The notes: a model not told the origin generated them from the letters alone. A stretch of 64,000 nt of DNA from Bacteriovoracaceae bacterium (GCA_947447665.1 CANFJX010000005.1:62001-126000); one strand, 5' to 3'; positions 17,702-27,246 are shown, numbered from the stretch's first letter. A program made the numbers and translations.

Positions 17702-18821
17702 CGCGCCAGCTCATTGCATAATCAGCATACTCTACAGACTCAGCCTCCGAAGTGGCCCTCAAAGGATTTAGGGTGTCTATCATGACTGCGATTTCTTCGG
17801 TGCTACTCTTGTCCTGAGCGTTTTTCGCAGCGTTCGGATGGGGGCCATGGTGAATCCCCTGAGGATGCCAGGTCACAGCTCCTGCACTGATTCCTTCGCG
17901 GGAGAAAAAATTCCCGGCATGATAGAAAATCACTTCGTCAAAATCGATATTGCGATGATAGAAAGGAACCTTCATCGCACCTGGTTCACTTTCGAGAGGC
18001 CTCGGCAGAAAAGTGCAGATTACAAAATTGCGCCCCAGAAATGTCGTATGCACACTCGGGGGCAAGTGAAAGCGGGGCGAAACAATAGGTCGAATATCAT
18101 CTACGTGGAGAGCCCAAGGAGCTAGGTCGCCCTTCCAACCCGCAGCGTTCATGGGATTCCAAGGATAGAAGACCCGGGTCCACTCATTTTCCCGCTTAAT
18201 TCGAAGCTCGTATTCGCCAGCGGAGTTAGCGCCCGTCTTACGCTCCCCCAGAGGCAACTGAGGAACTCGCATGACCATGGGGTCAAATTGAGCGTGCCTA
18301 CCCAGCATGCCGCGCTCAGGTAGAGTGATCTCAGTGGCTGACTCAATGACTAGATGAGTGTTTTGAATCTGCGTCACAAACCGGTAAGTAGTACCCCTTG
18401 GGATAACGAGATAATCCCCTTTGCGATAGTCAATATCTCCATAATCCGTCTCTAATCGGCCCGAGCCGTCATGAACGAATCGAACTTCATCTCCATCCGC
18501 ATTCCGAATAAACGCATCTAAATCGCGATCGAATTTGGCGATTCCCAACCGAACATCCGAGTTCTTCAAGAAACTATCGGGCTGACCAAACGTCTGACCT
18601 TTCAACTGTGAAACGGAGTACGCGCGAGGCTTTAGAGGGCCCTCGACCCGAAGCCACCCAGTGGGAGGGTGCCGGTGATAGAGGTGACTTGCTTTGCCGA
18701 AAAATCCTTGGCGAGCATGCTCTTCTTCATAAGTTCCATCTGGAATGTGAACATGGGGCTGTAGAGTGTAAACTCCCTGCGACCAACCAAAACCCGAATT
18801 AAGATTCTTTTTTGAGCTCAT
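17685..18821 (-). CDS. hmgA: Homogentisate 1,2-dioxygenase
   Basis: Opens the ring of homogentisate to maleylacetoacetate in tyrosine/phenylalanine breakdown, using Fe(II). It has the cupin-type core with iron ligands in FDEVIFYHAGNF and TWHPQGIHHGPHPN, plus PRGTTYRF. The 378-aa length matches the shorter bacterial HmgA group. A Shine-Dalgarno-like GGTGGGAAT precedes the ATG. No other tyrosine-catabolism gene (maleylacetoacetate isomerase, fumarylacetoacetase, hpd) is in the window. Confidence 0.94.
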   Translation of the reverse strand: MSSKKNLNSGFGWSQGVYTLQPHVHIPDGTYEEEHARQGFFGKASHLYHRHPPTGWLRVEGPLKPRAYSVSQLKGQTFGQPDSFLKNSDVRLGIAKFDRDLDAFIRNADGDEVRFVHDGSGRLETDYGDIDYRKGDYLVIPRGTTYRFVTQIQNTHLVIESATEITLPERGMLGRHAQFDPMVMRVPQLPLGERKTGANSAGEYELRIKRENEWTRVFYPWNPMNAAGWKGDLAPWALHVDDIRPIVSPRFHLPPSVHTTFLGRNFVICTFLPRPLESEPGAMKVPFYHRNIDFDEVIFYHAGNFFSREGISAGAVTWHPQGIHHGPHPNAAKNAQDKSSTEEIAVMIDTLNPLRATSEAESVEYADYAMSWRADQKR

Positions 18822-19113
18822 TCGATATTCCCACCCTCTTTATTTGAGGATTACCAAATGCTACCCATTCCTGCAATCTTGAAGCTTAACTCTTGTGTTC
18901 CCCCTTTTCGATCCCCCCAATCAAATTCGTCCCGATCCAATGACAGCAAAATTAAGAGGATAGAGCGTACTACCAGAGAAGTGGGTGTTCATGCTATTAT
19001 ATGGGTGGTAGAAACTCGTAAAAACGATTTTTTGATAGGTTATTTTATTTCAAACTTTTAAAATCGTGCATAACTCCTACAACGCTACGTCCGCAAGAAA
19101 GAGAGTTAGAAAG

Positions 19114-20160
19114 ATGAAAACAAAAGATGGAATTCAGAAGGCGTTGAAGGTGTATTGCCAGGCCCGAAGTTTTCACTTCGCTGCACAGTATTGGGCCCTG
19201 AACAGAATCTCACAAGCCGTTGGATTTAAAACTCCAATTCGTTACCAAGACAAGGAGTTGCTCAAGGGAATTCAAAAAAAATTAGATGAGCTCTTGGACG
19301 CTGACCTACAGAGAATTCAAGACGGGTACTATCCCACCTCGGTCCTACGACCCAATCTAAGCTGGGATGCGATTTTAAAATTTCCAAGAGTGGTGGTGGA
19401 CGGATTTCGCGTGGGCCGGCGCAGAACACAGGGAAGCGCCAAGGAGTTTACCCCCAGGGCTCAAAACTACTTTGACGGACTCCCTGAGTACTACCTTAGA
19501 AATTTTCACTATCAAACGGACGGGTACTTAGGTGATGAGTCAGCGGAGATCTATGATTACGAAGTCGACCTCCTTTTCTCGGGCGCTACGGATGCGATGC
19601 GACGTCTAATCATCGCTCCACTCAAGAATCAGTTCAAGAACTCTCCCGACGGCCAAGGCTTAAAGTTTTTAGAGATTGGCCCTGGCACTGGGCGATCTAC
19701 CCAGTTTGTGAAAATGGCATTTCCAAAAGCTCAGATCTTTGGAGTTGATCTCAGCGAGCCTTATCTAAGAGTGGCTCGGAGCCAGCTGAAATCTCTCCAG
19801 GGCTTAAATTTTTTACAGGGTGATGGGGCTAACCTGCCATTTAAGGACGCAGAATTTGATGCCGTTTACTCTATTTTTCTCTACCACGAACTCCCACTCG
19901 AAATTCGTCATTCAGTGATTCGGGAAGGATTACGCGTCCTCAAGACTGGCGGTGCCTTTGGTTACGTAGATTCTATCCAAAAGAGAGATCTCCCTGAATT
20001 TGATTTTTTCCTCACTGAATTTCCCAAGAACTTTCACGAACCCTTTTATATTAATTATATCTCGAATTCGATGGAGAAACTACTCGGATCCTATCCTGTG
20101 CGACCACTCGAGCAGGGCATCGGCTTGCTCTCTAAGTTTCAGATGGTTGCAAAGAACTGA
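19114..20160 (+). CDS. Class I SAM-dependent methyltransferase with N-terminal extra domain
   Basis: The C-terminal 180 residues hold a Rossmann methyltransferase: motif I FLEIGPGTGRST, acidic end of strand 2 (IFGVDLSEPYLRVA), motif II region GDGANLPF and LRVLKTGGAFGYVD. The first roughly 150 residues are helical and not recognised. The ORF track starts at a GTG (19066); the ATG at 19114, after GAGAGTTAGAAAG, is a better start. It stands alone, preceded by a 240-nt gap in which I see no gene. The substrate is unknown; similar architectures are found in lipid or quinone methyltransferases, but nothing here decides it. Confidence 0.82.
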   Translation: MKTKDGIQKALKVYCQARSFHFAAQYWALNRISQAVGFKTPIRYQDKELLKGIQKKLDELLDADLQRIQDGYYPTSVLRPNLSWDAILKFPRVVVDGFRVGRRRTQGSAKEFTPRAQNYFDGLPEYYLRNFHYQTDGYLGDESAEIYDYEVDLLFSGATDAMRRLIIAPLKNQFKNSPDGQGLKFLEIGPGTGRSTQFVKMAFPKAQIFGVDLSEPYLRVARSQLKSLQGLNFLQGDGANLPFKDAEFDAVYSIFLYHELPLEIRHSVIREGLRVLKTGGAFGYVDSIQKRDLPEFDFFLTEFPKNFHEPFYINYISNSMEKLLGSYPVRPLEQGIGLLSKFQMVAKN

Positions 20161-20271
20161 CCTAAATATTTTGCTATGAATGATCTCCTAGTCTTTCCAA
20201 GCCCCTCGAGGGATTCGCGCCTTTTTTATCTGGGTCGGTTAAAAGCTCGACAAAAAGAGAAGTAGACAGAA

Positions 20272-20293
20272 CCCCTATCCTATGAAATAGGGG
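20272..20293. repeat. Small hairpin upstream of the DUF2608-like gene
   Basis: CCCCTAT and ATAGGGG form a perfect 7-bp stem with an 8-nt loop, about 40 bases before the start codon at 20335. It may mark a leader structure. The rest of the 174-base gap shows no gene. Confidence 0.35.
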
Positions 20294-20334
20294 AACAACC
20301 TGGTCCTGAAACAGACAAAAGGAATAAAACAAGT

Positions 20335-21156
20335 ATGGATCACCTCAAGAAAAAGAATACGCCCACAGGGCTCCCACCCTGGATTGCTCTTCTTCTGGCC
20401 ACTTCCGTATGCTTTCCAGCTGCACAGGCTAAAATATTAGAAATTCACTCCTTTGAAAAAATTATTACCCACATTCAACCCAATACCCTTCTGGTTTTGG
20501 ATCTAGACAACACGGTCATCGAACCACACCAAACGTTGGGCGGAGATGAATGGTTCTCTGACTTGATTCGCCAAAATCTAGACATAGAAAAAAACAGGGT
20601 AGCAGCTGTTGAGGCAGCAGCAAAAGACTGGATGAGCGTTCAACTCCTTGCTCCGATGAAACCAGTTGAGGCAAATACCCCCTCTCTAATTAGAAAAGTC
20701 CAAGCGGCAGGAAACTTAGTGATAGGCCTCACCGCCCGTTCTGAAGCACTAGCAGAGCGGACCGTTGAACAACTTCATGAGCTCGGTATCTGCTTTATGT
20801 CAAATCCTGTTTCTCGGCGAAATGCATATTTGGATCGTGAGAACGGGCTACGTTACCATGAGGGAATTCTTTTTGTAGGTGAACGGACCACTAAAGGTGA
20901 AGCGCTTCTCAAATTTTTGGACCATCACAAATTTGCCCCTCCCCACGTCATTTTTGTAGACGACAGACGTCCCTATACTGAAAGCGTTGAATCTGCATTG
21001 GAATCAAGGGAAATTGACCATGTGATCTTTCGGTACGGGGCGACAGATTCGAGGGCAAAAACCTACCGTCGCGACATTGCTGAACTTCAATGGCAGCACT
21101 TTAAAAAAGAGAAGAAAATCATTTCCGACGAGGAGGCTCGCAAGACTTTGAAGTGA
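20335..21156 (+). CDS. Exported HAD-like protein of the DUF2608 type
   Basis: N-terminal hydrophobic segment (residues 14-32, ending AAQA) suggests Sec export. The body has HAD-like motifs: LLVLDLDNTVIEP (DxDxT), GLTARSE (motif II) and FVDDRRPY (motif IV). These match the DUF2608 family, described in Legionella and Chlamydia relatives. A phosphatase is likely, but the substrate is unknown. A Shine-Dalgarno (AAGGA) lies 11 nt before the ATG. The stop overlaps the next gene's GTG by 3 nt, so the two are translationally coupled. Confidence 0.82.
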   Translation: MDHLKKKNTPTGLPPWIALLLATSVCFPAAQAKILEIHSFEKIITHIQPNTLLVLDLDNTVIEPHQTLGGDEWFSDLIRQNLDIEKNRVAAVEAAAKDWMSVQLLAPMKPVEANTPSLIRKVQAAGNLVIGLTARSEALAERTVEQLHELGICFMSNPVSRRNAYLDRENGLRYHEGILFVGERTTKGEALLKFLDHHKFAPPHVIFVDDRRPYTESVESALESREIDHVIFRYGATDSRAKTYRRDIAELQWQHFKKEKKIISDEEARKTLK

Positions 21157-21896
21157 CGTCCCTCTTGACAGAAAGGGCGAGATCTGACACCCAAATGTTC
21201 ATGTCACTTCCGCACCACTTATCTGGAGCCCAACCTACAGGAATCCACCCCGGTGAGCCGGTAGCACAGTTTGAGATCGGGGCCTATCGTAATTTCGTCT
21301 ACCTAATCTTAGACTGGGACTCTAAAAAAGCTGCGATGTTAGATCCTCAATCGAATCTCGGTCCAGTCCTTCAAAGCCTGGCAACCCATGGATTTGAGCT
21401 CGTAGCGATTTTACTCACCCACACCCATTTCGATCACATAGCAGGGCTCCCAGAACTCAGCTTGCTGGCCCCACAAATACCAGTTTACGTTCACCCTTTC
21501 GACCTCCACCGTATCGATCCGCGTCTCAACCAGAATCTACGCTTAACATCCCTCCAAGAAGGGCAAACCATCTCAATCGGATCGCTCACAACCCAGGCTC
21601 TTCACACGCCAGGACATAGCGCTGGAGAGTGCTGTTACTTCTTAAGCACGAGCCCACCTTATCTTTTTACTGGGGACACAATTTTTATTCGGGACTGTGG
21701 TCGAACCGACTTGAGCTCTGGCAGCGACACGGAAATGTTCGCGTCGATCCAAAAAATCAAGACACTCCCCCCTGAGACCGTGATCCTGCCTGGCCATCAC
21801 TACAAAAAAGAATGCGCCTCCACCCTTCAAACCGAACTCAGAGAAAGTCCGCCTTTTCAGTGCAAAACAGTCGCCGAACTCTCTCAACTTCCGTGA
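21153..21896 (+). CDS. Metallo-beta-lactamase-fold hydrolase (glyoxalase II-like)
   Basis: The fold's metal site is clear: LLTHTHFDHIAG (HxHxDH), the LHTPGHSAG histidine, GDTIFIRDCGRTD and LPGHHYKKE. The RDCGRTDLSSGS stretch is also found in persulfide dioxygenases and glyoxalase II-like enzymes, so thiol-ester hydrolysis or persulfide oxidation are both possible. The GTG start sits in a GTGA overlap with the preceding stop; an internal ATG 14 codons later is an alternative. The same GTGA overlap links it to the following tonB-like gene. Confidence 0.82.
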   Translation: MTSLLTERARSDTQMFMSLPHHLSGAQPTGIHPGEPVAQFEIGAYRNFVYLILDWDSKKAAMLDPQSNLGPVLQSLATHGFELVAILLTHTHFDHIAGLPELSLLAPQIPVYVHPFDLHRIDPRLNQNLRLTSLQEGQTISIGSLTTQALHTPGHSAGECCYFLSTSPPYLFTGDTIFIRDCGRTDLSSGSDTEMFASIQKIKTLPPETVILPGHHYKKECASTLQTELRESPPFQCKTVAELSQLP

Positions 21897-22450
21897 GAAC
21901 CACTTTCTTGACCCAAGGCCTCATGATCTCTTCGGTCATGCATGCCCTCGTTTTTACCCTCTTTTTTATTCCATCCGGATGGAGCCCTCAACCCACGCTC
22001 AAGGCAACTGGCTCGCCAGAGGTCCTCGAAATAAAAATTCTCTCATCGATTTCCAATCGAGGAAAATCGTCCACCGCACGCAAACAACACACTCAACTAC
22101 GCCAAACAGTGCGGCCCGCGAATCTAAGCGCATCTCCAGCCGGAGACATTCATCTCCCAGATCCATTCCAATTAGATTTAATTCGAAAAATCAATGAAGC
22201 CCTGGATTACCCACTGAACCTCCGCGCCCGACGAATCGAGGGCACTGCACAAATCAAAATCATCCTATCCAAGACGGGGCATCTCGAGTCCACCCAGATC
22301 ATCCAAAGCAGTGGTCACCGAGAGCTCGATCAACTTGCCCTCAATGCAGTTACAGCGGCCCAACCCTATCCCCCACCGCCCGATTCACTCAGCACCCAAA
22401 ACAGAAATCTGACGATCAATCTCCCGGTCCAATTTCGACTTACCCAATAA
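21893..22450 (+). CDS. TonB-like energy-transducing protein
   Basis: An N-terminal membrane helix (MISSVMHALVFTLFF) is followed by a Pro/Ser linker and a TonB C-terminal domain (GTAQIKIILSKTGHLESTQI, SSGHRELDQLALNAV, PYPPPP). The ORF track starts 81 bases earlier inside the upstream gene. I place the start at the GTG 21893, which overlaps the preceding stop in GTGA, like the gene before it. A 185-aa protein results. ExbB/ExbD genes are not adjacent, so it would need those from elsewhere. Confidence 0.82.
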   Translation: MRTTFLTQGLMISSVMHALVFTLFFIPSGWSPQPTLKATGSPEVLEIKILSSISNRGKSSTARKQHTQLRQTVRPANLSASPAGDIHLPDPFQLDLIRKINEALDYPLNLRARRIEGTAQIKIILSKTGHLESTQIIQSSGHRELDQLALNAVTAAQPYPPPPDSLSTQNRNLTINLPVQFRLTQ

Positions 22451-22464
22451 GATTTCTCAACGCT

Positions 22465-22851
22465 TCACTCAGGCTCCACCCGCTCAACCCTCTTAATCTT
22501 GTCTAGAAGTTCCTGCAAAACAAAAGGCTTTCCGATCCAGCCACTTGCACCGATCTCTTTTGCTCGCTGTTCGGCATCTGCCGCAGCGGTCATAATCAGG
22601 ATCGGAGCCAGGTGATCATACCGATCGACGAATTCTCTAGCGAATTGCCACCCGGTCATCACCGGCATTTTCATATCCAAGAGAATGCAGTTTGGAATGC
22701 GCCCTAACTTAAGCCACTCAAGGGCACTTAGGCCGTTCTCGGCGGTTTGAACAACATAACCCTCTGACTCGAGAAATACTTGAAGTGTATACCGAATATC
22801 TTCTTCATCCTCGATCACCAGCACCAATTTGGAAGCAGAACCCAGAGTCAT
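22465..22851 (-). CDS. Single-domain response regulator
   Basis: A stand-alone receiver domain, 128 aa, with the acidic pair (E14, D15 in LVIEDEED), phospho-acceptor D59 (LLDMKMP), T88 (LIMTAA) and K108 (WIGKPF). No output domain, so it probably works through protein contact or a phosphorelay. Its ATG overlaps the stop of the kinase gene in ATGA, making this a dedicated pair. Confidence 0.93.
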   Translation of the reverse strand: MTLGSASKLVLVIEDEEDIRYTLQVFLESEGYVVQTAENGLSALEWLKLGRIPNCILLDMKMPVMTGWQFAREFVDRYDHLAPILIMTAAADAEQRAKEIGASGWIGKPFVLQELLDKIKRVERVEPE

Positions 22852-24353
22852 GAAGCCGCCTGGTCTAAAACGATCTCTCTAGGAATTTCAAAAGGAATTT
22901 CAAAGTAAAAGGTGCTCCCCACACCCATTTGACTCTTTACACCGATCGAGCCGCCATGAAGCTCCACCAATCCTCGGCAGATAAACAATCCAAGTCCCAA
23001 GCCTGCATAGCGCACCTCCTCAGCATCCTCACCTCGATCAAACACCTTAAATAGCTCCTTTTGACGCTCCGGCGGTATTCCTGAGCCGCGGTCTTTCACG
23101 GCTACCCGCACACGAGTGAGATCTTTTTCCATCGAGATCTCAATTGGCGTGCCAGCAGGCGTGTACTTAACCGCATTATCTATGAGATTGGATATCACCT
23201 CATAAATTCGGACCGGATCTACAGTGATCTCCACCGGATAGAGAGGCTCCGAAAAAAGAAATCGACGATCAGGAAATTGCATTTCAAAATTAAGGCGACA
23301 CTCGGAAATTAAAGCACTTAGGTCGGTTCGCTGACGCTTTAACTTTAAAAATCCACGTTCCAATCGGGCGACCTCAAGCAGATCGACCACCAAGTGCGCC
23401 AAACGATCCGCTTGAACTCGCATTCGTTTCAAAGTAGAGATCTCCACTGCCTGGCCTTTTTCCATCTGTAATTCAGTCATCTGCAATAGGAGAGAAAATG
23501 CGGTTACGGGGGTACGCAGCTCATGGGCTGCAATATCTAAAAAACGAGTCCTTGCTCTTGCTGCACTCTCAGCTACCTCACAAGCGGACTTCAGTTTTTC
23601 CATTGCCCTCTTTTCATCGGTGATATCGCGGTTGAGGCCAAAAAGTTGCTTCACTTTTCCATTATAATCTCGCACGACCAAAGCGCTGGCAAAAATAGTT
23701 CTTACCGCACCGTCGGGGCGAACTACGCGAAATTCGAGCTTAAACTTGGTTTTACCTAAAAATGATTCCTGAAGAATTTGATTCGCGCGAGCTCGGTCGC
23801 CTGGGTGTAACCCCCTTTGCCAGGAATCGACGGTCCCTGAAAACGATTCCCGGGTGATTCCGTAAAATTTAAGCATTTGATCATCCCATTTCATTTGATC
23901 CTTCTGCACATCCCATTCCCAAATCCCTACGTTCGCAGCCTCGGCTGCAAACGTCAGCCGCTGAGCTCCCTCCGCTCGCATCTCCGCATCGGCAAGCTTT
24001 TTGGTCCGAACATTCATGAATTGAACCAAGACAGAGATAGAAAGGCTGGTGAGTACAAAAATAAATACCTGGAGCCAGGCACCTGATTCACTCACTTTAA
24101 GACTATTTAGGAGTGGCATAAAGAAATACACGACCGTCAGAACCGAGACGAAGGTTGCGGCGCTTCCAGCAATAATCCCCCCCCCAAAAAGAGAGGCAAT
24201 CATTACCGCAGGCAGAAATAAAATAAAGCGACTTGGCCCCACCCAAGGCCAAAGAACCCATTGCAAAGCCGCACCGAAGATGGCTATCACCGCCCCAAAG
24301 ATCACTTGGATCACAGGATGTTGTAAATTAACTCCAGTGCGCAAGTATTTCAC
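22848..24353 (-). CDS. Membrane sensor histidine kinase (DUF4118-type, PAS)
   Basis: An N-terminal set of about four membrane helices (residues 13-112) resembles the DUF4118 module of KdpD-type kinases. A PAS/PAC domain follows (about 130-250), then HisKA with phospho-accepting H277 in IAAHELRTPVTA, and a HATPase domain with N box (SNLIDNAVKYTP), G1 (DRGSGIPPE) and G2 (GLGLGLFI). Signal unknown. No kdp genes are nearby. Paired with the receiver gene immediately downstream. Confidence 0.93.
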   Translation of the reverse strand: MKYLRTGVNLQHPVIQVIFGAVIAIFGAALQWVLWPWVGPSRFILFLPAVMIASLFGGGIIAGSAATFVSVLTVVYFFMPLLNSLKVSESGAWLQVFIFVLTSLSISVLVQFMNVRTKKLADAEMRAEGAQRLTFAAEAANVGIWEWDVQKDQMKWDDQMLKFYGITRESFSGTVDSWQRGLHPGDRARANQILQESFLGKTKFKLEFRVVRPDGAVRTIFASALVVRDYNGKVKQLFGLNRDITDEKRAMEKLKSACEVAESAARARTRFLDIAAHELRTPVTAFSLLLQMTELQMEKGQAVEISTLKRMRVQADRLAHLVVDLLEVARLERGFLKLKRQRTDLSALISECRLNFEMQFPDRRFLFSEPLYPVEITVDPVRIYEVISNLIDNAVKYTPAGTPIEISMEKDLTRVRVAVKDRGSGIPPERQKELFKVFDRGEDAEEVRYAGLGLGLFICRGLVELHGGSIGVKSQMGVGSTFYFEIPFEIPREIVLDQAAS

Positions 24354-24473
24354 CTTCTAAAAATTCATAAGAAATAAATAGAACTGAGAACTTAGAACTG
24401 CAAAGGGAAAGCCATCCATGGCGAACCCCGCATCAAGCCTTTGCCGAGATACTCCCAGCATCCATGCCGGAAA

Positions 24474-25193
24474 TCACTGCAAAAGCTTGCTAAGCTGGTC
24501 TTGTTCTTGCGCTAATAGTTGGGAGCGAACGGGATCGGCACTCGAGCTTGCGTCAGCCTTGAGAGCATGAACCCGCCCCTCGATAGCACTCACTGAATCC
24601 CTAATCTCATTCTCCACTTTTTTCTTAAACATCCCTAAAAGAAACGAGGGGACGCTACTGTTTGGCTTAATTAAGTCGGAATATACTAGCAAAGCGGACT
24701 CGCCTGCATTTCCAAGCGGCTCAAACACAGCAAATCCGTCCGACAGTTCTGCCAACCGCGAACTGGCCAACTTCCAATCAACGCGATAGCTGCTATCGAC
24801 TTTATGAACCCACTCTTTCACCGTGGTATCATCAGATTGCCCCATCATTTGGATACGATAATTCAGGGTAAGATGTCCTCCCGGCTGGGTCTCCGTAACC
24901 TCCGACGAGACGATTCCTGGAAAATACTCGTGATGCCGATTAAAATCACAAAAAACCGCAGCCGACTCAAACGCCGTCGCATTGATCTTCTGATAAATCG
25001 TAAACTGTGGCCAAGGATCGCCGGAAATCTCTTGTTCTTTGACTACCTGATGCCCAGCACGAATCTCAGCCTGCTCATCCGGACTGAGATGATCATAGTA
25101 CCCAGCCTGAACTGCCTGAGTCAAAACAAGAAGCAACCCAGTGCTAAGACTCGCAGTCATCAAGTTTTTCCCGAGTTTTGCATTAATTTTCAT
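24474..25193 (-). CDS. Exported START/SRPBCC-like protein
   Basis: A Sec signal peptide (residues 1-31, ending VQAG) precedes a roughly 200-aa domain with features of the polyketide cyclase/START lipid-binding fold (FCDFNRHHEYFPGIVSSEV, YRVDWKLASS). Such proteins bind hydrophobic ligands. The end is a charged helix. The ORF track starts 4 codons upstream; the second ATG, behind GGGGGG, fits the signal peptide better. No obvious functional partner. Medium confidence in the family. Confidence 0.65.
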   Translation of the reverse strand: MKINAKLGKNLMTASLSTGLLLVLTQAVQAGYYDHLSPDEQAEIRAGHQVVKEQEISGDPWPQFTIYQKINATAFESAAVFCDFNRHHEYFPGIVSSEVTETQPGGHLTLNYRIQMMGQSDDTTVKEWVHKVDSSYRVDWKLASSRLAELSDGFAVFEPLGNAGESALLVYSDLIKPNSSVPSFLLGMFKKKVENEIRDSVSAIEGRVHALKADASSSADPVRSQLLAQEQDQLSKLLQ

Positions 25194-25328
25194 AAAACCC
25201 CCCATTGGTTTAAAGCGAGCAACTCATATCCCCTGGTTATTTTCGTAACTGAGAATAAAAAATGGGTCAAGTTATTCCATCAATCATGCAATGAGTTAGT
25301 GAAGATTTTTAAAACACAGCCCGAAGAC

Positions 25329-26585
25329 TCAGGGCATATATCGATAATTCAGAAAAACCTTCTTACCTAAGTTTACCTGAATTATTTTTTCCGACAGTGA
25401 ATGGGAACCATTGGGCGTCAATTTGATCTGATAGGTACCTGGATCCACGACCAGCCTTAAAACCTGTAGATCTCGAGGCAATAGATTCCATGAACGCAAG
25501 TCAGCCTGATCACTTCCATACATGATCAGCCGAGCTACAAGGCCGAGGAGCGGACTATTCGTTTGTCTTTCAACAACATAAGACAAGGACTCTTTTGCGA
25601 CGATGCCCGCCACCTTTTTGGCAACCATGGCGCTATATTTTTCGTCTAAATTTCTGCTAGCGATCGCTTCGATATTCTCAACCATCAGGGTTTGTCCCGC
25701 TTTTTGAAAATCACCGGAGCTGGTCAAACTCCTGATCTCGACGTCGGCTGACCAGACCGGGTTCCACCTCGGATAGAATCTCGGCAACGACTGAAATTGA
25801 GGGTTAGGCTTTTTAATGGGGGATATCCCATTTTCATAGAGAATGATAATTTCGGCTTTTTTTGACTTAGAACTCAACAACAATGCTCTCTGATGGTCCT
25901 CTCGCGTTAAATGAAATTGTTCATCCCACCGGTCCATCTCATCTGGCATCGAAAGTTCTTTCGCGCATCGCCAGAGGTCGAGACCCAAACCAGGTAAATC
26001 TGGACTTAGCTCAAATGTTTTTTGATAATCCACGTAAGCATCATTAAAATTCTTGTCAGACTCAAAGAGGATCCCTGAAAGGTAGCGAGCAAAAGGGCTT
26101 TGCTGATATTTTTTTTTCCCCTGTGCGATCATCATTTCGACTTTATGATTGACCCGCCTGAGCTCAACGAGTGCGTCTTCTTTATTTCCCATCAAAGCGT
26201 AGTTCATCGCTAAATACGTATTGATCAGGACCTTTTCATAATCCTCACCCTGGTAGTCCTTTGTATTTTCGCTTGCCACCAAGGTCGCGGCCTCTGCTGA
26301 GATACTCGTGTAATCTTTGATTTCTGCTATTTTGTCGGCCTTGAGAAAAGCCCGGTTGCTTTCCTCAAACCTACCAGCAGAATGATAGGCAAGACCGAGA
26401 TCCAGTAGATAGAGGAGCGAGTCCTTTCCATTAATCCCTTGAGCACTCCACCCTGCATCAAGTCGCACGGCGGCTTGATCGTACTGCTCTGACCGAAACA
26501 AGTCGTCAGTGACACGATCTGACATTCGTGCCGATACGCATCCTGATAAACTAAAAACAAGGACGACCGTAAAAAGCCTATTCAT
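25329..26585 (-). CDS. Lipoprotein of the LpoB-associated (COG3014-like) family
   Basis: Signal peptide with lipobox (VFSLSGC), then a tetratricopeptide-like helical region (LDLGLAYHSAGRFEESNRAF, LAMNYALMGNKEDALVEL) and a C-terminal beta-rich domain. It fits the uncharacterised lipoprotein that often sits beside LpoB. Start placed at the ATG 26585, with GGAAAA upstream and the signal peptide immediately after. Its role is unknown. The position after lpoB suggests peptidoglycan synthesis control or outer-membrane assembly. Confidence 0.78.
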   Translation of the reverse strand: MNRLFTVVLVFSLSGCVSARMSDRVTDDLFRSEQYDQAAVRLDAGWSAQGINGKDSLLYLLDLGLAYHSAGRFEESNRAFLKADKIAEIKDYTSISAEAATLVASENTKDYQGEDYEKVLINTYLAMNYALMGNKEDALVELRRVNHKVEMMIAQGKKKYQQSPFARYLSGILFESDKNFNDAYVDYQKTFELSPDLPGLGLDLWRCAKELSMPDEMDRWDEQFHLTREDHQRALLLSSKSKKAEIIILYENGISPIKKPNPQFQSLPRFYPRWNPVWSADVEIRSLTSSGDFQKAGQTLMVENIEAIASRNLDEKYSAMVAKKVAGIVAKESLSYVVERQTNSPLLGLVARLIMYGSDQADLRSWNLLPRDLQVLRLVVDPGTYQIKLTPNGSHSLSEKIIQVNLGKKVFLNYRYMP

Positions 26586-26634
26586 AAGATTTTCCAGAGT
26601 CGTCCCGGATCTATTCTCAGACACTCAGCCTCTG

Positions 26635-27246
26635 CTAGAGGCCGTAAGTTTGCTTTTTGAACTTTTTACGCAGTTCCTTTTCCTGAGTGCAATCAATGGT
26701 AGAGGCTTCGAGATTGGTTAAGTTCATGGTCAACTTATAGTAAACGAACTTAGTACCACCCAACTCCTGAACATTTGTCGAGAGACTCCCATTAAGAATG
26801 TAGTCCGCACCCGCTTGCTTTCCGCGCTTTTTCTGGGTCACCTCAGAGACATTTCCAGCAGCATTGTAATCGTATTCTTCATCCAGAGTTTCTCGCGCCT
26901 CTTTATCAACGAAGCGAACTTTCCCTGAGTTAATGAGTGCGGTTCTAATCTTGTTGGTCATTGAAATCATGTCAATATGATCTTGGGTTCGATTGGCAAC
27001 CTTTTCAACAATGACAATCGGCGGCTTGGGAGCATTGGCAATATAACCGCAGGAAACCATAGCTCGGATCATGGTATCAGCCATCTGCTGCATGTCTGCC
27101 TCGTTAAACTTATCATCCAAGAGCTCGACGCGCGTTGGGTCGTCGTACTCACCTCCGGTAAAAGCTCTCGGCCCACTTGCGCACCCGCTCAAACCGAGAG
27201 CCAATAAGCACACCCCACCCGCGATCCGTTGCTGAAATTTAAACAT
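26635..27246 (-). CDS. lpoB: Outer-membrane lipoprotein LpoB-like activator of penicillin-binding protein
   Basis: The lipobox (LALGLSGC) marks a lipoprotein. The C-terminal half (PPIVIVEKVANRTQDHIDM, TALINSGKVRFVDKE, KQAGADYILNGSL) matches the LpoB fold, which activates PBP1B from the outer membrane. A Pro-rich linker is short here compared with E. coli. The ORF track starts at TTG 27252; the ATG at 27246, with GAGGGG 8 nt before it, is preferred. It is followed by the COG3014-like lipoprotein gene. Confidence 0.85.
   Translation of the reverse strand: MFKFQQRIAGGVCLLALGLSGCASGPRAFTGGEYDDPTRVELLDDKFNEADMQQMADTMIRAMVSCGYIANAPKPPIVIVEKVANRTQDHIDMISMTNKIRTALINSGKVRFVDKEARETLDEEYDYNAAGNVSEVTQKKRGKQAGADYILNGSLSTNVQELGGTKFVYYKLTMNLTNLEASTIDCTQEKELRKKFKKQTYGL

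Noticed and set aside
18858-19061. 67-aa ORF upstream of the methyltransferase
   Set aside because: No Shine-Dalgarno, no domain, and a low-complexity start. The gap is better read as a promoter/leader region.
24804-25370. 188-aa plus-strand ORF
   Set aside because: It lies antisense to the exported START-like gene, which has a signal peptide and good start. The ORF has no domain and looks like a reverse-strand shadow.
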